From: Viridothelium virens
Lineage: Eukaryota > Ascomycota > Dothideomycetes > Trypetheliales > Trypetheliaceae
DNA length: 64,000 nt
Direction: 5' to 3'
NCBI GenBank assembly: GCA_010094025.1
Contig: ML991799.1
Coordinates: forward strand, 186,001 to 250,000
This document shows, in pieces, positions 32,057-43,795 of this stretch. The notes below the pieces were generated by a model that saw only the letters and a list, made by a program, of their open reading frames with translations, made no database searches and was not told the DNA's origin. A program made the translations under genes and the position numbers. Within the stretch, counting starts at the first letter, position 1. Every line of letters starts with the position of its first letter.

Positions 32057-33967
32057 TGCGTTATTAGTATCATCAGGCGGTACCACAGCGTAGACTGTCC
32101 GTAAGGGTTCTTTGAAGGGACACAAACGATATCGCAGGAATTGCTTCTGTATTAAATTTCAGCGCGCGGCCCATTTTGGGTTGGGCTCAGTGTGCATGAG
32201 AAGTTTTGCCAATTTTCACCGCCTGAACTCTGAATGACGTGACGGACCATGCAGCTTCTCCACCAGTCTCAGGATGTCGTAACTCCAATGGCTGGCTCAG
32301 TTAATCATTTGGGCTCAAATCTTGAGTTCGAAGACCGCAATTACTATTCGAGAACAACAAGAGATGCATGTGGAGGCACTTCCCAATCTCATTGAATACT
32401 ATACCTAGGCTACTCACCTCGCCAACGTTTTCCTTCAATTTGATTATAGAATCGTCTCCTCCCCTGTCCTCGTACATGGAGTCTAGAATTCGCAAAGAAG
32501 AGTATCTCAACACGAGAAGCAGTCCATCTGCTCCGGATAGAGAGGAAAGCCTACTTGGCTTTGACGTATGTGTCAATATGCAGTCTCTATCCTAATACAA
32601 AACAACGATTGTTCGTCAAGTGCCACGAAAGTTGCATGCGGGGAGTTGACGAGGAGGCGTACTAAGCTCAGCCTGCAGAGACCTTGAACTAACGATAGCG
32701 TCTCAAGGCATTAGGATAACCTACTTGGCTCGCTCTTGAAAGCGAACCCGAAGTCATCTAGACTGGGTAAGCTGGAAACCTTACCTGATTTGAACTCTCA
32801 GATAGACCTTCTGTCGCCTTCTCGCCTCGAGTCGCTGATCCGAAGGTGTGATTATACTCCAATTGAAATTGATTTTTCGCGTAAGGCTTGGAATCAACCG
32901 GCTGTTAATTGGTGCTTGCCATCGTCACGCAGGCAGGCGCCGCCTGAGAGGAATTCCCCGCATTCAGCAGCTCAACTTGAGGGCTATGAACGTTATGGTC
33001 CAATAATGCAGTGCCGTCAACTGCATTAATATTGCTCACCGGTCTGCATGACGAAGGTCCTGATTCCAAAAAGAGGGTTGACGGCCCAAAAGCGGCAGCC
33101 GAGGTCCTTATCTCCCTCGCTTAACCCTTCGCCTTCAAGCCTGATCAGTATTGGGGTTATTGCTCGCAGCATGGAATGATCAGCTATGAGTCCTTGTCTA
33201 AGTGCGAAGCTGTGAGAGGAGGCTACTCGAGCGTACAAGGGCGACTCTTCGAACAAGTAGAATGTTAATGTTCACCGTTCACGTCGAGTTCTTACTTGGC
33301 AGGGTAGCATTTAACTCACCGTTGAGAATCTTCTAGTTGGCCCTTATTGTCAGTCATAAGGCTCGGCTCCTGCCCTTTGTTAAAGATACCGGATACGTGT
33401 GGGGGTTGTCCGGGAGACTCTCATATACAGATGAGTCGTGCAGAAGCGTACAATGCGAATCTCAAAGGCATCTACTGAAACAGTCAAACTTTGATACATA
33501 GATATTCCATCTGCTTGAAATCGCCTGGCTACGGATCTTCCTGGCAGAAGGGATATTTCACGATTGTGCCTCCGATTCTGAGATGTACTGACATCCACCA
33601 ACGTAAGACATTCATGCACCTACACATCCCCAGGAATTATGGCACTGGGAGCTGCCTTCGCTTCGCTCAGCGAGTGATGCAACATGGATAGGAGCTTTCA
33701 AGACAACCCTCGTCGATCGCTGCCGTGCTGTGGTTTCCTTATTCGCCAGATATGGGAAAGATATCCTCCGGAGCAGGGAGACTCACCGGTAAAACCCTGG
33801 TGGCTGGCTTTGGGCGAAGCCGCTATCACCGTGCAGAAACATTTAGTCAACTCCCCGTTTCTTTATAAGCCAGGCCCTGGTAAAACGCCCTCCTCTTCTG
33901 AATCTCCTTGTCTCTGAGATTGTACCGTTATCGGTAGTGCCGAAATTCTGACTGTAGTGTTTCTGAG
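32057..33967. other. 1.9 kb region without a supported gene
   Basis: A plus-strand frame from the ATG at about 32476 (MESRIRKEEYLNTRSSP, ending in a GTATGT donor-like site) could be a first exon, but I find no continuation. A segment beginning CCTACTTGGCT occurs twice (near 32550 and 32721). The right end holds the P450 promoter. Confidence 0.35.
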
Positions 33968-35775
33968 ATGGTTTTGATAAGTCTTCTACTCGATTCTTTC
34001 CTCAGCCTTGTCATCCTTCTTATTTCTAAGTTGCTTTGGAACTACTTACGTTCGCCCTTGAAGTCCTATCCCGGCCCATTTCTAGCCAATTTCACCGATC
34101 TGTGGCGAGCTCTTGACGTCCATCGAGGACGCAGCCACATCACACAGAACGACCTCCATCGCAGACATGGACCAGCCGTCCGATTGGGTCCCAATATGCT
34201 CAGCTTATCAGACCCTAGCTTGATCAGTAAAGTTCTCACCACCAGAAATCCACTGAAAAAGGTAGGATAGTGTATTGTATTTACCTTGAAACTGATCCTT
34301 CGATGCTGATGAGAGTGTGTCCGAAGACCGCAATGGTGACCGTCAGTGACGCTGTGGTTGATGGTCAGCGTGTGCCCAATCTTTTCAGTACGACGGATGA
34401 AGATTGGCATGGAGCTAAGACGAAGCCAATAAAACCATTGTTCTCTATGACCAAAGTCCAAGATTTTGAACCCAATGTTAATTCAGCCCTCAACATCTTC
34501 ATAGACAAGATAGAAGAGAGGTTTGTCGCGCCGGCAAAATCCTGCGACATTGCAGATTACTTACTATATTGTATGGTATCCAAAATTCGATGCAAACAGT
34601 GCGAAAGGTCCATTCGCTAATAGAGCAATCAGTTGCTTGGGATGCAATGAGCTGGGTGACTTTTGGCAAATCTTTCGGCCTCCTTGAAGCTGGAAATGAT
34701 GATAGGAAAATCATCCAGACTGCCGAAAAGGGACTCGACTACTTTGCTCCGGTAACTTTCTTGGTGCTTCATATTATACTAACGCCTCACTAAGCACAGT
34801 GCATAGGTATCTCAGGTACCAGAACTCGATAGATTTATGGATAAAAATCCAATCCATCGGATAGGGCCCCCAGCCTTTGCCTGGGCACTGCGCTTCAGTG
34901 TGGATGCGTACGCTGAAAGATTGGAACAAAAGAAGTCAAGAGACGCTCCAGAGAATTATCTGGATAGATTCATCGAAGCGAAGGCTAAGAACCCAGAAGT
35001 TATTGATGACAATGTGGTTCTGACCTATTTGCTCAACAACGTCCTTGCTGGTAGTGACACCACAGCAATCACTATGATTGCTGCTGTCTACTATGTTTTG
35101 AAGCATCCCAAGGTGCATGGGCAGCTCTGCGAAGAGTTAGAGAAAGCCAAACCATCGCTTCCAGTTAGCTGGAAGGTGTGCAACTCCTTACCATACCTAG
35201 ATGCGGTAATGCAAGAGACAACGCGTATCCACGGCGCAATCGGAATGATGCTCGAACGCCATGTTCCGCAAGATGGCCTAGTTCTACCTGATGACCGGAT
35301 TGTGCCAGCAAATGCCTGTGTCGGGTTGAATCCTTGGGTGATCAATAGGAACGTGGAAGTTTTTGGTCCAGACACTGATAAGTTCAAGCCTGAGCGGTGG
35401 CTTCAGCAACATGGTGAAATTGAAGAGAATTTCCAAGCACGGAGGAATAAAATGAAAGGCACCCTCTTATCATTCGGAGCCGGACATCGCATGTGCATGG
35501 GGAAGTACTTGAGTCAATTGGAAAGCTATAAGACAATTGCGACGCTCTTTGCAAAGTACGATGTAAGTTGAGACAAACGATCTCTCAGAAGATCCTGGAC
35601 GATCCGAGGTAGAACATTTTGCTGACTTGGTAAAAAATAGATTGCTCTGGCACATCCGGATCAGGAATGGAAAGTAACCAACCATTGGTTCGTTCGAACT
35701 AAAGACGTTCCTATTCTGCTGAAGCGAAAGGCTGGATGGGAAACTGAATTATCTTCACAGTCCAATTCTGAGTAA
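33968..35775 (+). CDS. Cytochrome P450 monooxygenase
   Basis: Five exons: 33968-34261, 34327-34575, 34626-34751, 34807-35562 and 35641-35775 (520 codons including the stop; 519 residues). A membrane-bound haem monooxygenase of the endoplasmic reticulum. The N-terminus is one hydrophobic anchor (LLLDSFLSLVILLISKLLW), then the Pro-rich SYPGPFLANF. The I-helix has AGSDTTA (near residue 305), the K-helix ETTR (near 360), and the haem loop is FGAGHRMCMG with the ligand Cys at about 453. The overall pattern resembles the pisatin-demethylase/benzoate-hydroxylase-like fungal P450s; the substrate is unknown. The first intron's acceptor (34326) was forced by frame and is the least certain junction. There is no biosynthetic cluster around it: the neighbours are TFIIIA and RPB6. 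Confidence 0.87.
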
Positions 35776-36393
35776 TGATGCTGCATCAGTGCAGAAAGGG
35801 CGAAAGACACAAAAGACGAAATAAATAACCCACAAATATGAGGTATTGAAGAGGAGAATTGGGACCAGTGAAGTAGAGATGATACCTTAGCTCGAGAACT
35901 GTTTTCAGCATTTTAGACTTCCATACCACATCGATATCGTAAAATGGATGCATCAAACCCAGTCTAGCCAGGATAATGGTACTGTGTAGAGTATACAATC
36001 GACCTTGAGATGACTTCAGCTTCAAGATTGCTGCCTTTCTGACTGTAGCGGGCCAGAGAAGCTAATTATAGCCTTGAGCTCTATACGCTAAGCAACCAAA
36101 GTAAGAGAAAAGCAAGGAACAACCACAATCGCAATGTGCAAAACTCATACGGAGTGTGGACTACTCTGTATCGTAGCTCGACAAGAGGGAGGATCGGAGC
36201 CGGAGGCCTAGACACATCGGGCCGAAGTTCTGCCGTTCGCAAGGATCCAAGGTTGCGACGGAAAATAAAGTTGCATTAGACACTCTGGAGACAAGCCTCA
36301 CATTCTGGCAGTCAGTCCTTATACTGTTGCTCACCTCAACACAGCTTTCCCTCTCAGCAAACTCACACGTGCGTTCACGTGAGAAACTCAATT
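35776..36393. other. Intergenic region upstream of RPB6
   Basis: 618 bp, AT-rich at left, no gene seen. Holds the P450 3' end and the RPB6 promoter. One copy of the octamer TACGGAGT lies near 36149. Confidence 0.45.
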
Positions 36394-37066
36394 ATGTCAG
36401 ACTACGGTGGTGATGACGATGGCGCCTTCGAGTAAGTGCAATCCTATACACAGCCCAGCAGATTTTTCTCGTCTTTGTTCAGCATTTGACTGATTCACGA
36501 TGATCAGCGACGGAGCTGGGGGTGGAGACTATTACAGCGAACCAGAAGAGCCCGAAGCACAAGAGCCCGAAGTGGAGCAAGAGACTGGTGAGATACAAGC
36601 AAATGGAGACGGAGGCCAGGATGCTGTGGTAGTTTCTGGTGACCCTAGTGCTGCGGTCGATAGAAAGAGTTCAGCTCTGAAGAAGAAGGAAATACCCAAG
36701 GATAAGCGGGCGACCACTCCGTACATGACAAAATATGAGAGGGCGAGGGTATTGGGCACACGCGCTCTGCAGATTAGGTCAGTGTGCTAATTCGAGTTGG
36801 AAGCTATGCGCTTGGCTGCATCTAGACTCCGGCTTTGAGGGATGATTCTGACTTTTCCAGTATGAATGCGCCGGTCCTTGTCGACCTTGAGGGCGAGACA
36901 GACCCCTTACAGATCGCGATTAAGGAGTTGCGGGAGAAAAAGATTCCGTTGATTGTGAGGAGGTACCTCCCAGACGGCTAGTAAGTGTATCGCCACCTCC
37001 TGACATCTGGCTACTGACAGCCTTTTTCCCAGCTATGAGGATTGGACTTGCGAAGAGCTCCTATAG
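36394..37066 (+). CDS. RPB6: RNA polymerase I/II/III shared subunit Rpb6 (ABC23)
   Basis: Four exons: 36394-36431, 36508-36777, 36861-36980 and 37033-37066, adding to 154 codons including the stop (153 residues). The subunit belongs to all three nuclear RNA polymerases and stabilises the clamp region. The acidic N-terminal half ([14 protein letters not shown], then Glu/Pro-rich) is variable. The C-terminal half is nearly invariant in the family: [54 protein letters not shown] and the ending [11 protein letters not shown]. All four junctions fall in frame with standard GT-AG borders. Confidence 0.95.
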
Positions 37067-37905
37067 CCGACTGGTGCTGGCTTTAATCTTTGTGATAACC
37101 CTCAGTGATCAAGGCTAATGTGCACTTCTATATAGCGTGGCGTTTGGGCGCTTTTTGCCGGTTGATAGAGAAAAGCTCAAATTGATCCTAATCTCAAAGC
37201 TGAAAACACTGCAATTACGGGAAGGGTTCTAACGTGCTCGCGGTCCTATCTGCTCCAAGAGATATTTCTGGTCCTCACAGAGACAATAACTCCCTGTATG
37301 TCTACAGATTCTGGTGCGTTCCGACAGACTGATGCATTTTTGCAAGGAAATGACGAATTTTGCGGATTAAGATGCTCTCCGGTATATGGGTATAAGATGG
37401 TGCTCTTCGCGATTGGACAACACTGTGACTCTTGTTTTGGTGTACCTCATATTGACCTCCTTACGACTACGTGGTTGTAGCCGGTGGTGCTGGATAACTC
37501 ACCTTGGCTCATCGCTTGGCTAGGAAATTTTTTCTGGCAGTAGCGGGCGTTGAGGCTGGAGACTTACATTAACAATGGCAACTTCTTTGAGATGACCGGA
37601 TATGCTGCGCAACTTTTTGGACCAGATCTGATAGATTTGTCGTCTCAGTCTTATGCAGCAAAGAACCGGAGCCACACCGTTAGGTTTACAGTACCTGCAG
37701 TACCTGTTCGATAAGTTTTGGTGGCGGAATCACATGCGAGGGATGGAGGTTTAGTACCTGATACTGCAAGGTACAGCCTGCCCCTCATACCCCACCATCA
37801 ACTAACGTCATCAAATTCGTCCATAATATTTGCCGAAGGGCACCGTGGCACACATAATTCATTGGAATCCAAAGCATCTTCAATTGTAGAAGTCACATCC
37901 TCATC
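37067..37905. other. Intergenic region between RPB6 and SFGH
   Basis: Apart from the GMC-oxidoreductase relic in its middle, I see no gene. The last 150 bp should contain the hydrolase promoter. Confidence 0.45.
37462..37660 (+). pseudogene. Relic of a GMC oxidoreductase N-terminus
   Basis: A plus-strand fragment reading YDYVVVAGGAG, a stop, LTLAHRLA and AVAGVEAGD, then in a shifted frame YINNGNFFEMTGYAAQLFG. This is the FAD-binding start of glucose-methanol-choline oxidoreductases (family pattern YDYIVVGGGTAGLTVASRL, then VEAGG, then NGN). It carries an internal stop and a frame change, and the remaining 500 or so residues of the family are absent. It sits between RPB6 and the S-formylglutathione hydrolase gene. 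Confidence 0.6.
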
Positions 37906-39006
37906 ATGTCTGTTGAGACCACTGCAACAATTGCCTCCTTCGGGGGCAAGCTTCTGAAGCTTAAACACAAAGCATCCACCACCAATTGCGACATGGCGTT
38001 CAACCTATTTCTCCCACCTCAAGCGACCACTAGCTCCAGTAGCAAGGTACCTGTCTTATTCTATCTCTCTGGTCTAACGTGTACCGGCGACAATTGCGCG
38101 GAGAAGGGCTTCTTTCAGCATGGAGCAAGCCAAAAGGGCATTGCAGTTGTCTACCCTGATACAAGCCCCCGTAGGTGATAAATCTCTTGGCTTCCTGAAG
38201 AGCTCCACGAAGGGACTCACGATCACGGGGGAAAATGAGAAGAACCGTTGCTTGGCTCGAACTTTGAAAACAGTCTCCGCTGACGATGTGGTATAGGTGG
38301 CTTGCAGATCCAAGGTGAAGATGATTCCTATGACTTTGGCTCCGGTGCTGGCTTTTACGTCGATGCAACGAGAGATCCTTGGTCAAAAGGGTATAAAATG
38401 TACAGCTATGTGACTGAAGAGCTCCCGAAGACTCTCTTTGGCGCCTTTCCTCAGCTCGATTCCAGCAGAATGAGCATCACAGGACACAGTATGGGCGGTC
38501 ATGGCGCTCTGACGTTGGTAGGTTGTCCCCATGGAGGAGTAGCAGCGTCGCTTGATGTGGTCATTGACAAAGACATAGTTTCTCAAGAATCCGGGGAAAT
38601 ACAAGTCTTGTTCTGCCTTTGCGCCGATTGCGAATCCGATAAATTGTCCCTGGGGCCAGAAGGCCTTCAAGGGGTATTTTGGAGATGACCAACAACAGAA
38701 ATGGAAAGAACATGATGCAGCCGAGCTTGTAAAGCAATGGAAAGGTCCACTTGATCTCTTGATTGATGTGGTAAGTGTGCCTTATATCCGGTTTTTGCTA
38801 AGCTAATTTGTGTTGAGGGTACGGGGGACAATTTCTACAAACAGGGCCAACTCTTGCCAGAGAACTTCGTCAAAGCTGCAAAAGAAGCAGGAGTTGATAA
38901 AGACGTGAAACTGAGAATGCAGCCAGACTATGACCACAGCTATTATTTTATGGCGACATTTGCCGACGACCACATCGCTCATGCCGCCAAACATTTATTG
39001 TCGTAG
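37906..39006 (+). CDS. S-formylglutathione hydrolase
   Basis: Four exons: 37906-38170, 38297-38517, 38579-38770 and 38818-39006 (289 codons including the stop; 288 residues, the usual family size). It hydrolyses S-formylglutathione to formate and glutathione in formaldehyde detoxification, in the cytosol. Family landmarks are [25 protein letters not shown] with the conserved Cys, [10 protein letters not shown], the nucleophile elbow [29 protein letters not shown] and the C-terminal [20 protein letters not shown] with the catalytic His. Without splicing the frame is lost inside each intron, which could mislead one into calling it broken; with the introns the protein is complete. Confidence 0.93.
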
Positions 39007-39909
39007 TAGGTCCTGGTGCTGGTCCTCGGACTTCGACTTCGAACTCACTGGTACAGAAGCGAACAGAAACTGTAGGAAGGCATTCTGGTGGAGCGGAGGA
39101 TTGTGGGACTCAGGGCAGGACGGCAAGCAATGGTGCAATGCTGGAAGGATTGCACGGGACATGAGAACGGGCAAGGATGCACAACATTCCACGCTCTCAT
39201 GCCCTTTCCGAGCCTTTGAGCCGCGACCTCAACCCCATCCCGACTTCAAAACAAGTCATGAAATTTTTCCAGTTGTCGGCATCCAACGCAAATAAGTTTG
39301 ATATGAAGAGGAAATGAGTGCTGAAGGAATTTGATGATGATCAACCTTCCAATCAAAGGGTGACGCCATGTGGCTTGAGCGTTGCATCCTTCACGCGTTT
39401 CCCTTAGCAATCCTAGTCGTTTTCGTGGCTTTCCCCACGCGTAACCCAAGCTCTAGCTCCCCAGCTCCCCGGATCTGCAAAATTGAACCTGCATGACTCT
39501 CTCGAATTTTGGGTGTGTAGTGCTTTTTCTTCACGCCGCCGCAAGCCACAGCTGCTTCTGACCTGATTCGATCCCCTCGCAGCTTTTCCCGTGTCCGATT
39601 TTTCCATCCAGCAGCGGCACGTTGCTGCGGGGGCCCCTGGTACGTGTACCTGAATCTGCAATCCGTGACGTAGGCAGCCCAGGGAGCTCCGTCATTTCCC
39701 CTCCAGATCGTGAGCCGTAATGTCCGCCTGATGAGGGCATTTTGGTGTGAGCTGAGGCCATATAATCTCACAGGGCCCGCGTGGTTCCCCTCACCTTCTT
39801 TACGCCCGTCTAATAACCCGGTTGGTACCTCCCCCAGACCTTAAAGGCCTTCTCTACAGCCGCTCCTCGAACACTCTCGCAGGCATCTAGACGCGTCGTT
39901 TCAGTCAAA
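39007..39909. other. Intergenic region upstream of aldose 1-epimerase
   Basis: 903 bp with no supported gene. The 120 bp before the start codon is pyrimidine-rich, as is common for highly expressed fungal genes. Confidence 0.45.
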
Positions 39910-41130
39910 ATGTTTGTTTTCTCATTGATTGCAGGCGTCTTCGCGTCTACCGCGCTTGCGCAAAGTCCTGATCCCAATGCCAATTATACTCTCGGCACCA
40001 ATGGATCTAGTTCGCCATTTACGCCCTACACCATCAAAGCTCAAAACATCACGGCAACTCTGATCCCTTATGGCGCCCGCCTAACATCGTTGCTGGTGCC
40101 AGACAATGCAGGTAAACTGCAGGACGTGGTTGTTGGCTACGATGACCCTCATCAATACCTCATCGACTCCGAGACCAATCATACCTTCTTTGGGGCGATC
40201 GTGGGTCGGTATGCCAACCGAATCAAGAATGGCACTTTCACGATTGACGGCGCAACTTATCAAATTCCGGAGAATGAAAACAAGGGCCATGATACCCTTC
40301 ATGGCGGTACAATTGGTTACGATCAACGCAATTGGACTGTCGTCTCCCACTCTGACGATAGCGTAACCTTTGGCTTCCTTGACAATGCCCTTGAAGGGTT
40401 CCCAGGTTCGGTCTATACTGAGGCAACCTTCACAGTAACCTCAGCACGGACAGGTGCTTATGGGCAGCTCCAGCCTCGTTTGACCACTCGTACCGTCTCG
40501 ACCGCACTCAATGAGGATACTCCTATCATGCTTGCAAACCACATCTATTGGAACGTGAACGCTTTCAAGGCCCCCACTATCCTCAATGACACATTGTGGA
40601 TGCCATACGCTGACCGCTTCATTGATATTGATAACATCGAGGTTCCTACCGGAAATCTCTCGACCGTCGAATCCTACCCACCGTTGGATTTCACCGCTCC
40701 GAAGACCATCGGCCGGGACATTTATGATTCCCATCTGGCTGGCTTCAACTCTACTGGATATGACAATGCATTCATCCTCGACCGACCTCGCTACACCGGC
40801 GAAGAGTCATCCAACTTCCCAGTCATCTCTTACTGGTCTACTACAACAGGTATCAAGATGGACGTCTCAACCAACCAGCAGGGTCTTCAGGTGTACAGCT
40901 GCATTGGACAGAATGGTACTATACCCGTGAAGCAGAGCCAGCAGCAGCGCAACCAGGGAGATGCGGGTGCGGCGTCGCACGTCAACAAGTTTGGTTGCAT
41001 TGTGTTCGAGACGCAAGACTGGATTGACGGCATCAATAATCCTGAATGGGGTCGCAGTGCTTGGCAGATCTACGGGCCGTCAACAGGACCCGCCGTGAAC
41101 TATGCCACTTATGATTTCTCGACGGTATAA
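39910..41130 (+). CDS. Secreted aldose 1-epimerase (mutarotase)
   Basis: A single exon of 406 residues. It interconverts alpha and beta anomers of hexoses. Residues 1-18 (MFVFSLIAGVFASTALAQ) form a signal peptide, so it acts outside the cell or in the wall. Family motifs are YGARLTSLLVPD, VVGYDD, FFGAIVGRYANRIKNGTF with HDTLHGG, GFPGSVY, the strand LANHIYWNVNA with a catalytic His, and FETQDWIDGINNPEW, where the Glu aligns with the catalytic base. It has many N-glycosylation sequons (NYT, NIT, NHT, NGT, NWT, NDT, NLS, NST), as expected for a secreted protein. The family is usually 340-400 residues, so length is normal. Cytosolic paralogues lack the leader. Confidence 0.92.
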   Translation: MFVFSLIAGVFASTALAQSPDPNANYTLGTNGSSSPFTPYTIKAQNITATLIPYGARLTSLLVPDNAGKLQDVVVGYDDPHQYLIDSETNHTFFGAIVGRYANRIKNGTFTIDGATYQIPENENKGHDTLHGGTIGYDQRNWTVVSHSDDSVTFGFLDNALEGFPGSVYTEATFTVTSARTGAYGQLQPRLTTRTVSTALNEDTPIMLANHIYWNVNAFKAPTILNDTLWMPYADRFIDIDNIEVPTGNLSTVESYPPLDFTAPKTIGRDIYDSHLAGFNSTGYDNAFILDRPRYTGEESSNFPVISYWSTTTGIKMDVSTNQQGLQVYSCIGQNGTIPVKQSQQQRNQGDAGAASHVNKFGCIVFETQDWIDGINNPEWGRSAWQIYGPSTGPAVNYATYDFSTV

Positions 41131-42067
41131 AGGTCAGGCTTGCTTACTTGGGATATGCTGCAAGTTATCTCCTTATTTTTCTAGTGAATTATCCTTCACA
41201 TTTGTAAATAAGATGAAGGAATGAAATAATCATAATTGTCGAATCTAAAAGAAGGTTTCGTGTGTCGCCGAGCTTTCCGGTTTGGTTGTGCCACGGATGC
41301 TGATGAACTTTCTTGTAACCTATGTGTAATTGTTACGGCAGACTCTATGAAGTTGGTATGCGGCTGGCTCGAAGCCAGGGGGGCCACACTCAGAAAGTTG
41401 CTGTGCTGGAACGCCTGCAGAGCAATCAATCCTGTCACCCTCTATCCACACCTAGGCTCGAGTTCGGAGACTTGCAATGTGATCGGAGGAAGCGCGCGCG
41501 AACCTCTCTGAAGCGGTCCCAATGCGGTTCTGATCTTGAACGGGCGCCAAGAAGGGAGCCAGCTGCCTACCGTACGGGAGGAACAAATGGGCGTGCGGAG
41601 TGTCGGCAGGCCTAGGCCAAGTTCGGTACCTCGCGTAGCCGCCGAGCTGAAATGCGCACTCTCGATTCGTCCGCTGATCAATCGTCTTCTTGCAGCCATC
41701 CTGGTTAGTCGTTACTCCGCGTCCAGTCAATGGCGACGGACCTACTTGTGTCACTCGCAGCCTGCAAGGTGCTGCCGCACACTGCATTCGGGACCCTTGA
41801 TAGGTCCTCAGCTCTTGCTGGGTGTAAGACGAGCGCCCGCTCTGATAATGCCCTCAATTCCCGGCGGCACCGGTTTGCGCTGTTCGCTCTGACTTGAAGA
41901 TTTCCCATCTTTCGAGTCTGTCAAGGTCCAACAGACCAGCCTGGATTGCTTCCTGGTCGTGTCGTGAACGTCGTCCGGCCCTTGACATCTTACCAGCTCC
42001 TCCTTCGGCCGTGGGCATCACCACCAGCTGCTAGTATTAGTACGCCCAGAAGACAGAGACTCGCAAG
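41131..42067. other. Intergenic region upstream of four-TM protein gene
   Basis: 937 bp, GC-rich in its middle, with overlapping open frames on both strands that show no recognisable protein. No gene called. Includes the four-TM gene promoter. Confidence 0.45.
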
Positions 42068-43046
42068 ATGCATTTCTATCTCGCCCGGAGATGGCATCTA
42101 TCGAGAGTCCTTCCTGCTCTTTTCGTCGTTGAATTGGGCCTTGTCGTCGCAACGCTCGCCCTATTTGGCATCGCCAACCCAGACACCTACCGTACAGCGC
42201 TGTGGCAAGATGGCTCCGACAATGGTTTCAACAGCGATCCAAGTGCGGCTCAATATGCTGCATACAACTACCAATCTTACAAGACACCTCTGCCATGGTC
42301 CCAGTTGTAAGTATCCGGGCATATAATGGGAATTCAGTCGCAAAGAGACGAAACTGATTCGATGAGTGGAACAGCACGACCAGTTTCAACGTAGTCATCT
42401 CGATTCTTACCATGTTCATTCTCCTTGCCAAATGCGTGCTCTACCTCCTGCATATATTCTACCCGATCTTGTCCGTCCTTATTCACAGCGTCCTCGTCAT
42501 TCTTTGGGCCTATAGTGCACATGCCCAGGCTGGACCAGACACCAGCGATCCAGCCCATCTGCAACCAGGAGCACCATGGTATATCACAAAAAGCTGCAGC
42601 GTGGCACACAATCCAAATAATGTCCACTACTGTGAGCAGGGAAAGGCAAGCTTTGCAGTCACTATTGTCATGGCGTAAGTACTCGAATACGTAGTCTCAA
42701 GATCGGGCAATGCTAATTTCGACTCATCAGCTGTATCCTATTCTTCCATATCCCGATTGCAATCTGGTCGGCATTCCCAACAGGAGAACAAAAACTTGCA
42801 CGAAAGACGCAACTTGAAGAGGGCACTGGTGAAGGAAAGAATTTCTCTCCAGAGTCCGACATGTCGGTAGAGCAGCAGTGGGAGATGCTGAGGCAGATAC
42901 CGCGAACGCCGCGGACTCCTGGGACAACTGGTGGGCTGAAGAGCCCGATCACCCCAAGGACACAGGCGTTCAACACACTGGGTGGACCAACAACGCCCAG
43001 CGGACCCAGCAGGACACTCCCGTTGAGGGACAAGTACTACACATGA
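42068..43046 (+). CDS. Four-transmembrane fungal protein with TP-rich tail
   Basis: Three exons: 42068-42306, 42375-42674 and 42731-43046 (285 codons including the stop; 284 residues). Four hydrophobic segments are visible: about residues 14-36 (LPALFVVELGLVVATLALFG), 87-105 (VVISILTMFILLAKCVLYLL), 107-129 (PILSVLIHSVLVILWAYSAH) and 172-196 (VTIVMACILFFHIPIAIWSA). This resembles a MARVEL-like four-helix layout. A loop with two Cys (SCSVAHNPNNVHYCEQG) lies between TM3 and TM4. The last 60 residues are hydrophilic and carry at least five S/T-P sites (RTPRTPGT, KSPITPRT). Orthologues appear widespread in filamentous ascomycetes, without known function. The gene precedes PHO85 on the same strand. 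Confidence 0.78.
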
Positions 43047-43795
43047 GGAAATTCGAGAAGGTAGAAAGTGGGCTTCGTGCTATGTGTTGCCTTTTGCCTG
43101 GGCGTTGAAATGGGGCTATGAACGATACCTCTCTCTCCATCACTGGAATTAATGTAAATATGCCATGAAAACGTATTTCATAATGTGCATGATTTGTGAG
43201 CGGCTCTACAGATACGCTAGCTTAAATTAAACGCTCAAGAATAGGAAGAGGCCCAAGACAGACTGGGGTCGGCGCCTGCGGATATGAAGGCAGGCAACTG
43301 AGGCCGCAAGGAGGTGGAGGATGCGGTGGGCGCGAGGGCCGAAGCTCATTTGACAAGTGACTGTCAACCAAGGGATCCAGACCAGTCACCATCACTAGAA
43401 ACGCAGCCGACTGCAGCAGCAGCAGCCAGAGTGAGAAATAATTTACGATCATCCATTGCTCCAGCCACTATAAGATCCAGTCTTTGACTGCTCTTGCCAG
43501 GCCATCTGGCATAAGCACTTTCCATTCCATCAAAACGGCGCAATCAACCTCTCGGACTTCTGCCACTTCCACTGCAGGCCCCTCTACTGCACCTTCGACA
43601 GGCCCGTCGTCCCCACTTTCCATTGCGCAGCAGCTTACGACTGCAAGCGCGATACTTTGGGATCCACGCTACACTGCACGCCGTCCTCCTCCCCCGACTC
43701 TCAAGCCTACTCACGTCGGTACTCTATCGTTAAACGATCGTAGTGACTCAACCATCAGCGTTCGGGATCTAGGCGACGGCCAGCAGATCGTAGAA
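43047..43795. other. Intergenic region and leader of PHO85
   Basis: 749 bp. From about 43484 the sequence stays open in the frame of the kinase and reads as a Ser/Thr/Pro-rich stretch, but there is no ATG before 43796. It is either untranslated leader or part of an exon whose ATG lies further upstream across an intron I could not find. A short CAG run occurs near 43412. Confidence 0.4.

Noticed and set aside
33968-37066. Secondary-metabolite cluster around the P450
   Set aside because: Its neighbours are TFIIIA and RPB6; no backbone synthase, regulator or second tailoring enzyme is close.
38171-38817. Frame breaks in S-formylglutathione hydrolase
   Set aside because: All are explained by three GT-AG introns that restore every conserved block.
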